Part shown: piece after piece, positions 55,614-64,000 of the stretch | How the letters are laid out: each line of letters begins with the position of its first letter | How positions within the stretch are numbered: the stretch's first letter is position 1 | Assembly (NCBI GenBank): GCA_018195615.1 | Contig: JAGTPG010000001.1 | Span: forward strand, 434,001 to 498,000 | Source of the DNA: Streptomyces tuirus | Lineage (GTDB): Bacteria > Actinomycetota > Actinomycetes > Streptomycetales > Streptomycetaceae | DNA: 64,000 bases | Direction of reading: 5' to 3' | The notes under the pieces: model-generated | What the model saw: the letters and a program-made list of their open reading frames with translations, nothing else | What the model was told of the DNA's origin: nothing | Databases searched by the model: none | Made by a program: the position numbers and the translations under genes

Positions 55614-56330
55614 TCAGGGATGTTGCGGGGCCGGCCGCCAGACCCGGAAGCCCGTGATGCGGAAATGACTCCACACGGTCCGGAAGGCGAAGTGCCCGCT
55701 CGTGTACGGCTGCGGGTCGCGGTAGTCGAAGACGAGCCGCCCATTGTTCCACCACCGGACCGTCGAACCGTCGGAGACGATCCGGACCCGGTTCGGCTCG
55801 CCCGGCACCAGCAGCGGCTCGGTGTAGTCGTAGATCAGGGGACGGACGCCGGCCTGACCCACATAACGCCGCAGCCGGGTCGTGGTGTTGTAGTTGGCCC
55901 CGAAACCGGCGTAGTAGGTCGTGAGGTGGTCGTACTCCTCGAGCGTACCGCCGCGCGGCGTCGCGAAGAGGTCGCCCGGCGAGCGGACGTCGGTGGCGTT
56001 CCAGAAGTTGTTGAGGTCCGAGACACGGTCGTTGACCCCGCCCTCGGCCACGGGCACGGCGGTGTACTCCAGGACGTACGGGCCTTCGAGCCGCCGCTTG
56101 AACCACACCGTCGCCCCGCTCGGCACATCGATCTCCAGCACACCCCGGGAGGCCGTGACGGTGCCACCGTCCTGGAGTTCGGTGGCCCACTGGGCGAGGC
56201 CGTGACGGAAGTCGTCGTGGGCGATGAGGCGGCGGTGACGCGACGCGGCGTTCGCGTGCGCGGTGGGGGCGACGGCCGCCAGGGCGGCTCCAACGGCCAG
56301 GGCTCCGAACGCCCTGCGGGTGGTCGGCAC
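55614..56330 (-). CDS. secreted DUF6250-type protein (Tat signal)
   Basis: 238 aa. N-terminal PTTRRAFGALAVGAALA is a twin-arginine signal, with cleavage near AHA-NA. The mature part is a beta-sandwich-like domain (HDDFRHGLAQWATELQDGGT; YYAGFGANYNTTTRLRRY; VRWWNNGRLVFDYRD) of the concanavalin-like group often found beside polysaccharide lyases and glycosidases. It may bind or cut a plant polysaccharide; the family name is my best match rather than certain. No partner enzyme is adjacent. Confidence 0.75.
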   Translation of the reverse strand: MPTTRRAFGALAVGAALAAVAPTAHANAASRHRRLIAHDDFRHGLAQWATELQDGGTVTASRGVLEIDVPSGATVWFKRRLEGPYVLEYTAVPVAEGGVNDRVSDLNNFWNATDVRSPGDLFATPRGGTLEEYDHLTTYYAGFGANYNTTTRLRRYVGQAGVRPLIYDYTEPLLVPGEPNRVRIVSDGSTVRWWNNGRLVFDYRDPQPYTSGHFAFRTVWSHFRITGFRVWRPAPQHP

Positions 56331-56446
56331 GGGACACAGCTCCTTCGGATCCGCTCAGAAAGCGCTTGCGGTCATGACGGGATCACTGTGTCCCAACTGC
56401 CACTGCCTGTCGATCCCTTGGGCCGATCACCGCAAGCGCACGCACA

Positions 56447-56487
56447 CACCGAAGGCCGGACCCGGGGATGGGGTCCGGCCTTCGGTG
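56447..56487 (-). terminator. strong hairpin after the M23 peptidase gene
   Basis: A perfect 17-bp stem (56447-56463 against GGGTCCGGCCTTCGGTG at 56471-56487) with a seven-base loop, 29 bases past the M23 stop. Confidence 0.9.
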
Positions 56488-56515
56488 GCGTGTCAGGCAG
56501 TGGTCGTGCGGTCGG

Positions 56516-57442
56516 TCAGCCGACGGAGACGCCGTGCGAGCGCAGGTAGGCGACCGGGTCCACGTCCGAGCCGTAGTCCGGCGTGGTGCGGATCTCGAAG
56601 TGCAGGTGCGGACCGGTGACGTTGCCGGTCGCGCCGGAGAGGCCGATCTGCTGCCCGGCGGTCACGGTCTGGCCGGCCGAGACGGAGAGCTGGGACAGGT
56701 GGGCGTACTGCGCGTACTTGCCGTCCTCGAGCTGGATGACGACCTGGTTGCCGTACGCGCCGCCCCAGCCGGCGGAGACGACCGTGCCCGCACCGACGGC
56801 CTTCAGGGAGGTGCCGGTCGGAACCACGAAGTCGACACCGGTGTGGTAGCCGCTGGACCACATGCTGCCGGACATGTGGTACGGAGTGCCGACACCGGCA
56901 CCGTCCACCGGGGCGCTGAAGCCGCCGGCGGCGGCCTCGGCGGCAGGCTCGGCGGCAGCCGGCTTCGCGGCGGTGTCGGCCTTGGAGGACGACTCGGCGG
57001 CGGACGACTTCTCGGCAGACTGCTTCTCGGCAGACGCCTTCGGCGCGGACGGCTGCGCCTTGGGGGCGCCGGCCGCCTTCTTGCCGATCGAGAGCTTCAG
57101 ACCCGGGTGGATCAGCGACGGGTCGTCGCCGACGGCGTCCCGGTTGTCCGCGTAGAGCTTCTTCCAGCCACCGCTGACATTCTGCTCGTCGGCGATCTTC
57201 GCGAGATAGTCGCCGGCCTTCACGGTGTACGAGCGGGCACCCGCGGCCTTTTCGGCAGCCTTCTTCTCGGCGGCCGGAGCGGACTGGACCGCCTTTTCCG
57301 GCGCCGACTGCGGGGTGGCGGCATGGGCGCCGGCGGCCCCCATGAGCGGAAGGGCGAGGGCGGCCCCGCCGGTTCCGGCGACGGCGATGGAGCGGGTGAA
57401 ACGCTGGGTCTTGGGACGGCGATGCTTACCCTTCGCGGGCAT
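56516..57442 (-). CDS. secreted LysM-M23 cell-wall peptidase
   Basis: 308 aa. Signal peptide with a long basic N-terminus (MPAKGKHRRPKTQRFTRS) and cleavage near AGAHA-AT; a LysM domain at 72-119 (YTVKAGDYLAKIADEQ); an Ala/Ser/Lys linker; and an M23 domain at 175-308 with zinc ligands His200, Asp204 and His281 plus His248 and His279. Probably cuts peptidoglycan cross-links during growth or germination. ATG 57442 after GGAGAGGAATTC. A c-di-AMP riboswitch precedes it. Confidence 0.93.
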   Translation of the reverse strand: MPAKGKHRRPKTQRFTRSIAVAGTGGAALALPLMGAAGAHAATPQSAPEKAVQSAPAAEKKAAEKAAGARSYTVKAGDYLAKIADEQNVSGGWKKLYADNRDAVGDDPSLIHPGLKLSIGKKAAGAPKAQPSAPKASAEKQSAEKSSAAESSSKADTAAKPAAAEPAAEAAAGGFSAPVDGAGVGTPYHMSGSMWSSGYHTGVDFVVPTGTSLKAVGAGTVVSAGWGGAYGNQVVIQLEDGKYAQYAHLSQLSVSAGQTVTAGQQIGLSGATGNVTGPHLHFEIRTTPDYGSDVDPVAYLRSHGVSVG

Positions 57443-57454
57443 GGCGAATTCCTC

Positions 57455-57640
57455 TCCGGCGCCTGCGAGGTGAGCTGTCGGGTGCGGGCTGGAGATGCCC
57501 GGCCGCGCCGAGGCGCGGCTTAACCCCAAGCCGTTCCGGGAACCGGAACAGGCGTCGTACCTGTGGGTCCCCCGCTCCTGCCGTACACGGGTCAGTGTGT
57601 GCGGGCTCCGGGCGGCGGCAGGATTAGGCGTCCGTCCGGA
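57455..57640 (-). ncRNA. c-di-AMP (ydaO/yuaA-type) riboswitch
   Basis: On the minus strand the leader carries the class's conserved pieces in order: GCAGGAGCGGGGGACCCACA, then CTTGGGGTTAAGCCGCG, GGGCATCTCCAGCCCG, and the 3' signature ACCCGACAGCTCACCTCGCA with AGGC directly following, ending at the ribosome binding site. In Streptomyces this class typically controls cell-wall hydrolase genes and switches them off when c-di-AMP is bound. Its borders are approximate. Confidence 0.9.
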
Positions 57641-57650
57641 TTGGTGTGGA

Positions 57651-57679
57651 ACGTAAGCGACCAAGACGCAATGGGACAA
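57651..57679 (-). promoter_or_regulatory. candidate promoter of the riboswitch-M23 transcript
   Basis: TTGTCC (57679-57674), 17-base spacer, TTACGT (57656-57651) on the minus strand; transcription would begin near 57644, just before the riboswitch. Confidence 0.5.
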
Positions 57680-57926
57680 GCTTGCGGTTGCCTGTGACGG
57701 CGTTTTTCTTGACGCGTCGACACATTTACCGTCACCGAGCGTGGATTGCCGATCTCCCCCTTCCGTAATGCCCCTAGTAAATAAGCCCATTACGTGAACA
57801 TGGCAACAACACGTCAACAACACATCGTCACGAATATGACGATGGTCACGCGCCCCGACCCCATCTTCTTTACGATCGGGGCACGTTATGGCGAAGCGGC
57901 TGAAATTCCCTATTCGGACAGAACGA
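57680..57926. other. rest of the M23 / alpha-galactosidase intergenic region
   Basis: Comparatively A/T-rich. Contains the perfect inverted repeat CATCGTCA-CGAATA-TGACGATG (57823-57844) and the alpha-galactosidase terminator. No gene is supported; the open frame starting at 57888 on the plus strand is antisense to the galactosidase. Confidence 0.5.
57852..57882 (-). terminator. hairpin after the alpha-galactosidase gene
   Basis: GCCCCGA (57852-57858) pairs with TCGGGGC (57876-57882), 45 bases past the stop. Confidence 0.6.
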
Positions 57927-59996
57927 CTACTTGCGCTTAAGGCGGACGACCGCGGCATCCAGGTCCCCGCGCAGACCGACCCGCAGCCCGTGATGCAGCA
58001 GGACGGCCCCACGGTGAACTTCGCCCGTTTCAAGGCATTCGTACTGAACTGCCGGATCGAGGCCACGCAGTCGGAGCGCCGGAACGGGCTCGCCGTAGCG
58101 CTGCGCCTGGAGCCAGGCGAGGACGACGGTCTCGTCGCCCAAGACGTACTGCACCGCGCTCAGCCCGCCCTCCGGCGCGCGCAGCCGGTAGAGGTCGCCG
58201 CGCTGGACCACGGGCCGGATCTCCTTGTAGAGCCCCACCCAGTCCCGCGCCTCGGCGAGCTCCTCCGCGGTCCACTTCGTGAGGTCGCCGCCGACCCGAG
58301 CACCCCGGCCATGGCACTGACGAACCGGAACCGCAGGGAACTGGCCCGGTGATTGAGCATGGCGTTCGGACTGTCGGTGACCCAGGCGGCCATGGCCCGG
58401 GCCGGATGGATCTGGCTGAAGCCGTGCTGGATGGCGAGCCGGTCGAGCGGGTCGGTGTTGTCCGAGGTCCACACCTGGTCCGTACGGCCCAGCACACCGA
58501 GGTCGATCCGGCCGCCGCCGCCCGAGCAGGACTCGAAGGCCACGCCCGGATGGGCGGCCCGCAGCCGGTCCAGCAAGGCGTAGAGGGCTCGGACGTGATC
58601 GACCCACAGTCGCTGCGGGTAGGGGTCGCCCGGCCAGCCGGCGTCGGAGAAGCAGCGATTGAAGTCCCACTTGACGTAGTCGATCGGGGCGCTGGAGAGC
58701 AGCCCGTCCAACTGCTCCCAGAGATACTCCTGCACGTCCTCACGGGCGAGGTTCAGTACGAGCTGATTGCGGAACTCTGTCCGCGTTCGTCCCGGTTGGA
58801 ACTGCACCCAGTCGGGGTGCGCGCGGTACAGGTCGCTGTCAGGGTTCACCATCTCCGGCTCGACCCAGATGCCGAACTGCATGCCGAGGCCGTGCACGTG
58901 CTCGGCGAGCGGCGCCAGCCCGCCCGGGAAGCGGTCGGGATTGGGCGTCCAGTCGCCCAGCCCGGCCCGGTCACTCGTGCGCGCCCCGAACCAGCCGTCG
59001 TCGACCACGAACAGCTCGACGCCCATGGCGGCGGCCCGCTCGGCGAGCGCCCGCTGCTGCTCCTCGGAGATGTCGAACTCGGTGGCCTCCCAGGAGTTGA
59101 ACAGCACCGGCCGGTCCCGGTCCGCGTCCGGGATCACGTGGGCCCGCTGGTAGGCGTGCCAGGCGCGGCTGGCGCCGCCGAAGCCGCCGTCGCTCCAGAG
59201 CCCGGCGAATACGGGGGTCGTGTACGACTCGCCCGTGCCCAGCATGAGCAGGCCCGAGTCGTCGTACCCGGCGCCGCCGGTGATCTGCACGCGCGCGTCG
59301 GGGAGTTGGGCGACGGCGATCCGCCAGGACCCGGACCACCCCAGGGCGCATCCGTAGACCTCGCCGCGCTCCTCGGTCGCGTCGGTGTCGAGGGCGACCC
59401 ACGGCAGGTGCTGGTGGCCGGTGTGGCCGCGGCGGCTGCCGATGACCTTCTCCCCGTGGGTGAGCGGGGAGCGCTCCAGCCGGGACTCGGCGCCCCAGCG
59501 GCCGTGCAGCTGGGACAGCCGCCAGGTGTCGCGGTCGGGCAGGGTCCAGGTGGCGGAGTCGGCGCGCAGCACCTCGACGGCCGGTCCGTGGTTCTCCAGG
59601 GTCACCCGGCGCTCGACCACGTCTGCGCGCATCCGGTAGTGCAGCGTGACGGCCAGGTCACCGTCACGGAAGCGGAGCCGTAGTTCGCCGTCCCCGGCGT
59701 CATGTCCCTCGTAGGCCCATTCCGTACCGCGCCGCTCGCCGGTGCGGACGGACAGGGCGGGGCGGACGAAACGGGGGCCGCCCTCGACCGGGTACTCCTC
59801 GCGTCCGTCGAGCGGGGACTCGAAGGGCCAGTAGTCGGGCAGCGGCCGGACGGCGAGGGCCTCGGCGTCGGCGAGGCCGATCCGCGGGCCCCAGTGCAGG
59901 TGCAGCAGTTCGTCCCGGTCGGTGACGTGGACGGCGTAGCTACTGGCCGGCCCCGAGAGGACCCACGTACGACCGTCTTCGGAGATGTCCAGCATC
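57927..59996 (-). CDS. alpha-galactosidase (GH36 family), frameshifted
   Basis: About 690 aa after repair, usual length for GH36. Removes terminal alpha-galactose from raffinose-type sugars or galactomannan. N-terminal beta-supersandwich, then the barrel with FVVDDGWFGARTSDRAGLGD, nucleophile Asp in YVKWDFNRCFSD, SCSGGGGRIDLG, and acid/base Asp in VWTSDNTD. No signal peptide. The frame breaks at CCC 58294-58296 (plus-strand view); one base gives GVLGVGGDLTKWTAEEL and the end VVRLKRK. ATG 59996 follows GTGAGGGC. No transporter or LacI regulator adjoins it. Confidence 0.9.
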
Positions 59997-60175
59997 AAGC
60001 CCTCACAGATTCGAACAAGCCCGACCAGGTGCGACCAGGCCTCAACATCATCAAGTGCTTCGGGGCCTTCGGGCAACGCCTGTGGACAACTCATTGCCCC
60101 AGGCAGGCATGTCGTATCGTCGAGTGGTGCCCGCCGACGAGCCGCGCCGACGGGCGCCGAATGGGAGGAGCCCTC

Positions 60176-60973
60176 GTGACACAGCAGGTCCCGTCGACCG
60201 AACCCGAGCTGGCCGGAGCGCGCAACTTCCGCGATGTGGGCGGACTGCCGACCGTGGACGGACGGCGGGTGCGGCAGGGAGTGCTGTTCCGCAGCGGCCA
60301 CCTCGCCCACGCGACCGGCGAGGACGCCGCGTTCCTGACCGCCCTGGGCCTGCACACGATCTTCGACTTCCGCAACGCGGCCGACCAGAAGCTCGAAGGG
60401 CCGGACGTCGAGCTGCCGGGCGTACGCAATGTGAACCTGCCGCTGAGCGACCCGGCCGACGGCGCCGAGTTCTGGAAGATGGTCCGCGACGGCGACCTCG
60501 ACCAGCTGCGCGCGATCCTCTCGGACGGCAAGGGCGCGGGCCGGATGATCGCCTCGTACCGCACGATCATCAAGCACCGCACCGCCGAGCACTCCCAGGT
60601 GCTGCACGCGCTCGTCGAGGACAGCGTCCCGGCGCTGATGCACTGCGCGGCCGGCAAGGACCGTGCGGGCCTGTCCATCGCGGTGACGCTGCTCGCCCTG
60701 GGCGTCGAACGCGACGCGATCGTCGACGACTACCTGAAGTCGAACGCCAAGCACCGCCGCTACAAGGTGCACCGCACCAGCTCCCACGCCTCGGCCTACT
60801 CCCCCGAGGTCATGGAGCTGCTCAGCCCCCTGTTCGACGCGCGCGTCGAGTATCTGACGGCGGCTTTCGACACCATCGACGAGAACTGGGGCGGCGTCGA
60901 CGCCTATCTGGAGAGGGGGCTCGGTCTCACTCCACAGGCCCGGGAGCGGCTGCGCGAGCGGCTGCTCGACTGA
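60176..60973 (+). CDS. protein tyrosine/serine phosphatase (Y_phosphatase3 family)
   Basis: 265 aa from GTG 60176 after GGGAGGAGCC. The CX5R loop is HCAAGKDRAG with Cys157 and Arg163; the N-terminus NFRDVGGLPTVDGRRVRQG and IFDFRNAADQKLEG are family hallmarks. This group includes the Mycobacterium PtpB-like and inositol-phosphate-type phosphatases; the Lys after Gly in the loop hints at phosphoinositide use, which is speculative here. Transcribed away from the galactosidase with 180 bases between. Confidence 0.9.
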   Translation: MTQQVPSTEPELAGARNFRDVGGLPTVDGRRVRQGVLFRSGHLAHATGEDAAFLTALGLHTIFDFRNAADQKLEGPDVELPGVRNVNLPLSDPADGAEFWKMVRDGDLDQLRAILSDGKGAGRMIASYRTIIKHRTAEHSQVLHALVEDSVPALMHCAAGKDRAGLSIAVTLLALGVERDAIVDDYLKSNAKHRRYKVHRTSSHASAYSPEVMELLSPLFDARVEYLTAAFDTIDENWGGVDAYLERGLGLTPQARERLRERLLD

Positions 60974-60982
60974 GGGCCGCGG

Positions 60983-61102
60983 CTAGCGGGCCCCCGCCTC
61001 GAACAGGAAGTAGACGAACGCGGCGAAGATGTGCCCCACCACGAGGTAGATGAACAACCGCACCCACAGTGCGCGGGGAAACTTCTCCTCCATGTCGCTC
61101 AT
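60983..61102 (-). CDS. small membrane protein, DUF6126 type
   Basis: 39 aa: MSDMEEKFPRALWVRL, one hydrophobic membrane helix (IYLVVGHIFAAFVYFLF), then EAGAR. A short family kept next to XRE-cupin regulators in streptomycetes. ATG 61102 overlaps the regulator stop by four bases, so it is made with it. Function unknown; a small membrane partner or signal modulator of the regulator is plausible. Confidence 0.8.
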   Translation of the reverse strand: MSDMEEKFPRALWVRLFIYLVVGHIFAAFVYFLFEAGAR

Positions 61103-61752
61103 GACAGGTCTCCAGGGGTGGGGCCCAGGCACAGGGCGGCCGCGGGGCTCTGCAGCAGGGTGTGGACGAAGAGCAGTTCGACGCCGTCGTGGTCCTCGGC
61201 GGCGATCCGGTGCGGGGTGAGCGAGTCGAAGTGGGCGCTGTCGCCGGGCGCCATCCGGTGCGTGGCGTCGCCGAGGCGCAGGCGCAGCCGGCCTCGCAGC
61301 ACATGGAGCCACTCCTCGCCCGGATGGACGCGCACGATGTCGCCCTGCGAGCCGTACGGGACATGGACGCGCAGGGCCTGCATCCCGCGCCCGGAGGCGC
61401 CGGCCTGCCAGTACGTCCAGCCGCCCGCCGTCGTCGGCTCCATGTCGGCCGCGCGCACCACGGCGTCCCGGTCGGCGACCGTCTCGCCGAGCAGTTCGGA
61501 GACGGTCGTACCGTAGACCCTCGCGAGTGCGAGCAGCATCGGCAGTGAGGGCTGGCGCTGTCCGGTCTCCAGCCGGGAGAGGTGGGCGGGCGACAGCCCG
61601 GCGGCGCGGGCGGCGGCCTCCAGCGTCAGGGAGGCCTGGCGCCGCAGCGCCCGCAGCTGCGGCGCGACCGCGGGCAGCGCACCGGCCTGGCCGGTGGGCG
61701 CCGTGGTCTCGGCGTGAGGCCCGGCGGAGTGCTCGGGCTCGGAGGAGCTCAT
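61099..61752 (-). CDS. XRE-cupin regulator beside the hopanoid-type genes
   Basis: 217 aa. Disordered acidic N-terminus, HTH at about 32-88 (EAAARAAGLSPAHLSRLETG, QPSLPMLLALARVYG) and a cupin at about 140-205 (HPGEEWLHVLRGRLRLRLG; DSAHFDSLTPHRIAAE). Two TTGCC-N5-GGCAA boxes lie 21-55 bases upstream, which points to autoregulation. The same gene order (dxs, aminotransferase, XRE, small membrane protein) is found in other streptomycetes at the edge of the hopanoid cluster, as far as I recall. Confidence 0.88.
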   Translation of the reverse strand: MSSSEPEHSAGPHAETTAPTGQAGALPAVAPQLRALRRQASLTLEAAARAAGLSPAHLSRLETGQRQPSLPMLLALARVYGTTVSELLGETVADRDAVVRAADMEPTTAGGWTYWQAGASGRGMQALRVHVPYGSQGDIVRVHPGEEWLHVLRGRLRLRLGDATHRMAPGDSAHFDSLTPHRIAAEDHDGVELLFVHTLLQSPAAALCLGPTPGDLS

Positions 61753-61772
61753 GCCTCCATTCAGCCGGACAC

Positions 61773-61807
61773 TTGCCCCACCGGCAAATTTCTTGCCTCA
61801 GAGGCAA
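61773..61807. promoter_or_regulatory. tandem double operator TTGCC-N5-GGCAA
   Basis: Two perfect inverted repeats, TTGCC-CCACC-GGCAA (61773-61787) and TTGCC-TCAGA-GGCAA (61793-61807), with starts exactly 20 bases apart, so two dimers would sit on the same DNA face. Located between the aminotransferase stop and the XRE-cupin start. Confidence 0.8.
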
Positions 61808-61820
61808 AGGGCAGGGGTTG

Positions 61821-63236
61821 TCATCGGTTGGCCATCGCCTGCTTGACCAGTGTCTTCCCGAAGTCCCAGACCAGCCCGCCGTCGTGCGCGTCGTCCATCA
61901 CGGCGGTGAAGGCGTCGACGAACCGGTCCACCTCCCGCTCGCCGATGATGAGCGGCGGGATCAGCTTGATCACCTCCATGTGATCGCCGGAGACCTGGGT
62001 GAGGATCCGGTGCTTCTGGAGCAGCGGCACCACGACCATCTGAGCGAACAGTCCCTTGCGCGCGGCCTGGAGCATGGCCCAGCGGCTGCGCAGCTTCAGC
62101 GACTTCGGGCGGCCGAACTCGATGCCGATCATCAGCCCCCGGCCCCGGACGTCGGCGAGCATCTCGTACTTGTCGGTCAGCGCGTCCAGCCGGGATCTGA
62201 GCAGCTCCCCGGTGGCGCGCACGCCCGCGACGATCTGCTCGTTCTCCATCACCGACAGCACCGCGAGGCCCGCCGCCATGGCCTGCGCGTTGGACCCGAA
62301 GCTCGCCGAGTGGACCAGCACCCGGTCCATGGACGAGTAGACCTTCTTGAAGATCCAGTCCTTGCCGAGCGTGGCGCCCACCGGCACGTAGCCGCCGGAG
62401 AGCGCCTTGGCCACGCACACCAGGTCGGGCTCCACGCCCTCCTCGTGCTGGTAGCCGTAGAAGTCGCCGGTCCGGCCGAGGCCCGTCTGCACCTCGTCGG
62501 CGATGAGCAGCGCCTTGTGCCGGTGCAGCAGTTCCTGGGCGGCCGGCAGATACCCGGGCGGGGGCGCCAGCACGCCCTTGCCCTGGATCGGCTCCACGAT
62601 CAGGGCGGCGACGTCGCCCTTCTTCAACTCCCGCGCCAGCGCGTCGAGATCGCCGAGCGGGATGGCCGTGTCGGGCAGCAGCGGGGCGAAGCCGTCGCGG
62701 AAGCCGGACTCGCCGTTCACGGAGAGGGAGCCGGTGGTCAGGCCGTGGAAGGCGTGCGCGCAGTACAGGATCCTGGGCCGGCCGGTGACGAACCGGGCGA
62801 ACTTCAGCGCGCCCTCCACCGCCTCGGTGCCGCTGTTGCCGAAGAACACCCGGTCCAGGTGCGGGCTGTGCGCGAGCAGCTTCTCGGCCAGCAGGCCGGG
62901 CAGCGGCTGGCAGTCGAACCGGGTGAGGTCGGCGAGCTGCGCGTCCAGGACGTCGTGCAGCGCCTTGCGCACCACGGGGTGGTGGCGGCCCAGCCCCATC
63001 ACCCCGAACCCGGCGAGCATGTCCAGGTAGTCGTTGCCGTCCGCGTCGTAGAAGTAGGCGCCCTCGGCACGCTCGTAGACCTTGTCGAAGCCGATGGTGT
63101 GCAGCATGCGCGGGAGCTGGTGGTTGAGGTGCCGGGTGTGCAGCTCGTAGCGCTCGGCTCCGCGCTCGGCCAGCAGCTTGCCGAGGTCGAACGCCCCGGC
63201 CTGCGACGGCTCCGACGCGGATTCGGCGGTTGTCAT
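61821..63236 (-). CDS. class III PLP aminotransferase (HpnO-like)
   Basis: 471 aa. [31 protein letters not shown] with the PLP-ring Asp and [15 protein letters not shown] with the PLP lysine are all present; longer than acetylornithine aminotransferases because of an N-terminal extension of about 40 residues. Next to dxs it probably belongs to hopanoid synthesis, converting bacteriohopanetetrol precursors to aminobacteriohopanetriol as HpnO does; an ornithine or GABA aminotransferase role is the alternative. ATG 63236 after AAGGAGCC overlaps the dxs stop by four bases. Confidence 0.87.
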   Translation of the reverse strand: MTTAESASEPSQAGAFDLGKLLAERGAERYELHTRHLNHQLPRMLHTIGFDKVYERAEGAYFYDADGNDYLDMLAGFGVMGLGRHHPVVRKALHDVLDAQLADLTRFDCQPLPGLLAEKLLAHSPHLDRVFFGNSGTEAVEGALKFARFVTGRPRILYCAHAFHGLTTGSLSVNGESGFRDGFAPLLPDTAIPLGDLDALARELKKGDVAALIVEPIQGKGVLAPPPGYLPAAQELLHRHKALLIADEVQTGLGRTGDFYGYQHEEGVEPDLVCVAKALSGGYVPVGATLGKDWIFKKVYSSMDRVLVHSASFGSNAQAMAAGLAVLSVMENEQIVAGVRATGELLRSRLDALTDKYEMLADVRGRGLMIGIEFGRPKSLKLRSRWAMLQAARKGLFAQMVVVPLLQKHRILTQVSGDHMEVIKLIPPLIIGEREVDRFVDAFTAVMDDAHDGGLVWDFGKTLVKQAMANR

Positions 63237-64000
63237 TCCTGTGGCTCCTTGGACAGCTCTTCCTTGACGGCCAGGCTCGCGCTGATCCGTCCGGCGACCT
63301 CGACGGGTGTCAGGCCGATGTCGGCGAGCACTTCGCCGCGCTTGGCGTGGGCGAGGAACTGCTCCGGGATACCGAAGCGCCGTACCGGTACGTCGACCTC
63401 GGCGTCGCCCAGCGCCAGTGCCACGGCCGAACCGACCCCGGCGGCCCGGCTGTTGTCCTCGACGACGGCGACCAGCCGGTGCTCGGCGGCGAGCCACGGC
63501 AGCGCCGGGTCGACGGGCTTGACCCAGCGGGGGTCGACGACGGTGCAGCCGATGCCGCGGGCTTCGAGCAGTTCGGCGGCCTGGAGGCAGACCGGCGCCA
63601 TCACGCCCACGGCCACCAGGAGAACCCGCGGCTGAGAGGAACGGTGCAGCACGTCCAGTCCGCCCACCCGGTCGACCGCCGGGATCGACGGGCCGGCAGA
63701 CTCCTTCGGGAAGCGCAGCAGGGTCGGCGCGTCGTCCACGGCGACCGCCTCGCGCAACTGCAGGCGCAGTTGGTCGGCGTCGCGCGGCGCGGCGATCCTG
63801 AGGCCCGGGACGACCTGGAGGACGGACATGTCCCACATGCCGTTGTGGGAGGCCCCGTCGACGCCGGTGACACCGGCCCGGTCCAGGACGAAGGTCACCC
63901 CGCAGCGGTGCAGGGCCACGTCCATCAGGAGCTGGTCGAAGGCGCGGTTGAGGAAGGTGGCGTAGACGGCGACGACCGGGTGCAGGCCGCCCGTGGCCAG
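63233..64000 (-). CDS. dxs: 1-deoxy-D-xylulose-5-phosphate synthase, C-terminal part (cut by window end)
   Basis: The last 255 residues or so are inside the window; the gene continues past 64000. Joins pyruvate and glyceraldehyde 3-phosphate in the MEP isoprenoid pathway. [20 protein letters not shown], then [20 protein letters not shown] and [14 protein letters not shown] are classic DXS segments; [10 protein letters not shown] follows, and the transketolase C-terminal domain ends in [20 protein letters not shown]. Being coupled to an HpnO-like gene it is probably the pathway-specific copy rather than the only dxs. No frame break is seen in this part. Confidence 0.93.
   Translation of the reverse strand: MATGGLHPVVAVYATFLNRAFDQLLMDVALHRCGVTFVLDRAGVTGVDGASHNGMWDMSVLQVVPGLRIAAPRDADQLRLQLREAVAVDDAPTLLRFPKESAGPSIPAVDRVGGLDVLHRSSQPRVLLVAVGVMAPVCLQAAELLEARGIGCTVVDPRWVKPVDPALPWLAAEHRLVAVVEDNSRAAGVGSAVALALGDAEVDVPVRRFGIPEQFLAHAKRGEVLADIGLTPVEVAGRISASLAVKEELSKEPQE

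Noticed and set aside
57888..58352. 154-aa plus-strand frame starting MAKRLKFPIRTERL
   Set aside because: Antisense to the repaired end of alpha-galactosidase; its start lies in that gene's terminator region.
61527..63635. 702-aa open frame opposite the aminotransferase
   Set aside because: Shadow frame; the minus strand encodes a complete class III aminotransferase.

Overview
The window is chromosomal DNA of a streptomycete. It has very high G+C with strong G/C bias at third codon positions, GTG and TTG starts, strong purine-rich ribosome binding sites, a conservon (cvnA-D), a Wbl protein, several XRE-cupin regulators, a c-di-AMP riboswitch ahead of a LysM/M23 peptidase, and the dxs/aminotransferase edge of what looks like a hopanoid cluster. 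No phage, insertion sequence, integrase or CRISPR array was seen.

Layout. 1-0.8 kb: 3' part of a Gfo/Idh/MocA oxidoreductase. 1.1-1.5 kb: a small secreted four-cysteine protein. 1.6-13.9 kb: a complete myo-inositol locus. A minus-strand arm (ABC uptake system, IolE-like isomerase/dehydratase, inositol dehydrogenase) diverges from a plus-strand arm (iolC, Cgl0159-like aldolase, iolB, iolD, mmsA, GntR regulator) across a shared promoter region with mirrored TTGACAGCG boxes. 13.9-17.3 kb: DUF427 protein, GAF-SpoIIE phosphatase, MASE1 membrane protein. 17.4 and 39.5 kb: two identical tRNA-Pro(GGG) genes. 17.5-24.7 kb: DUF309, CobF, HAD phosphatase, TauE/SafE transporter, thiolase, Wbl, Dps, DUF3140, HhH glycosylase, SDR. 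24.0-31.0 kb: an XRE-cupin regulator and six tightly packed genes (M24-fold protein, E1 alpha and beta, amidohydrolase, bicupin, SDR), a catabolic unit of unknown substrate. 31.1-34.2 kb: divergent two-component pair and a lipoprotein. 34.4-39.5 kb: DUF574-type methyltransferase between two tandem repeats, a glutamine synthetase next to an amidohydrolase (a split FluG-like pair), NUDIX, GH43. 39.7-46.2 kb: split transketolase behind a SoxR-like promoter, small regulators, kbl-tdh threonine catabolism. 46.3-50.6 kb: conservon. 50.9-57.9 kb: metallo-hydrolase, Glu/Leu dehydrogenase with TetR, a repeat-rich intergenic region, SGNH hydrolase, DUF6250-type protein, M23 peptidase. 57.9-64 kb: alpha-galactosidase, tyrosine phosphatase, DUF6126/XRE pair with a double operator, class III aminotransferase, dxs (cut by the window end).

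Data quality decides how this window is read. At least 20 genes or gene ends are interrupted by a single missing base, always in a run of three or more G or C, never by an insertion. Restoring the base restores the family sequence each time. I treat these as consensus errors rather than pseudogenes and give the full intended spans. One of them creates an apparent Dps-DUF3140 fusion that is probably not real.
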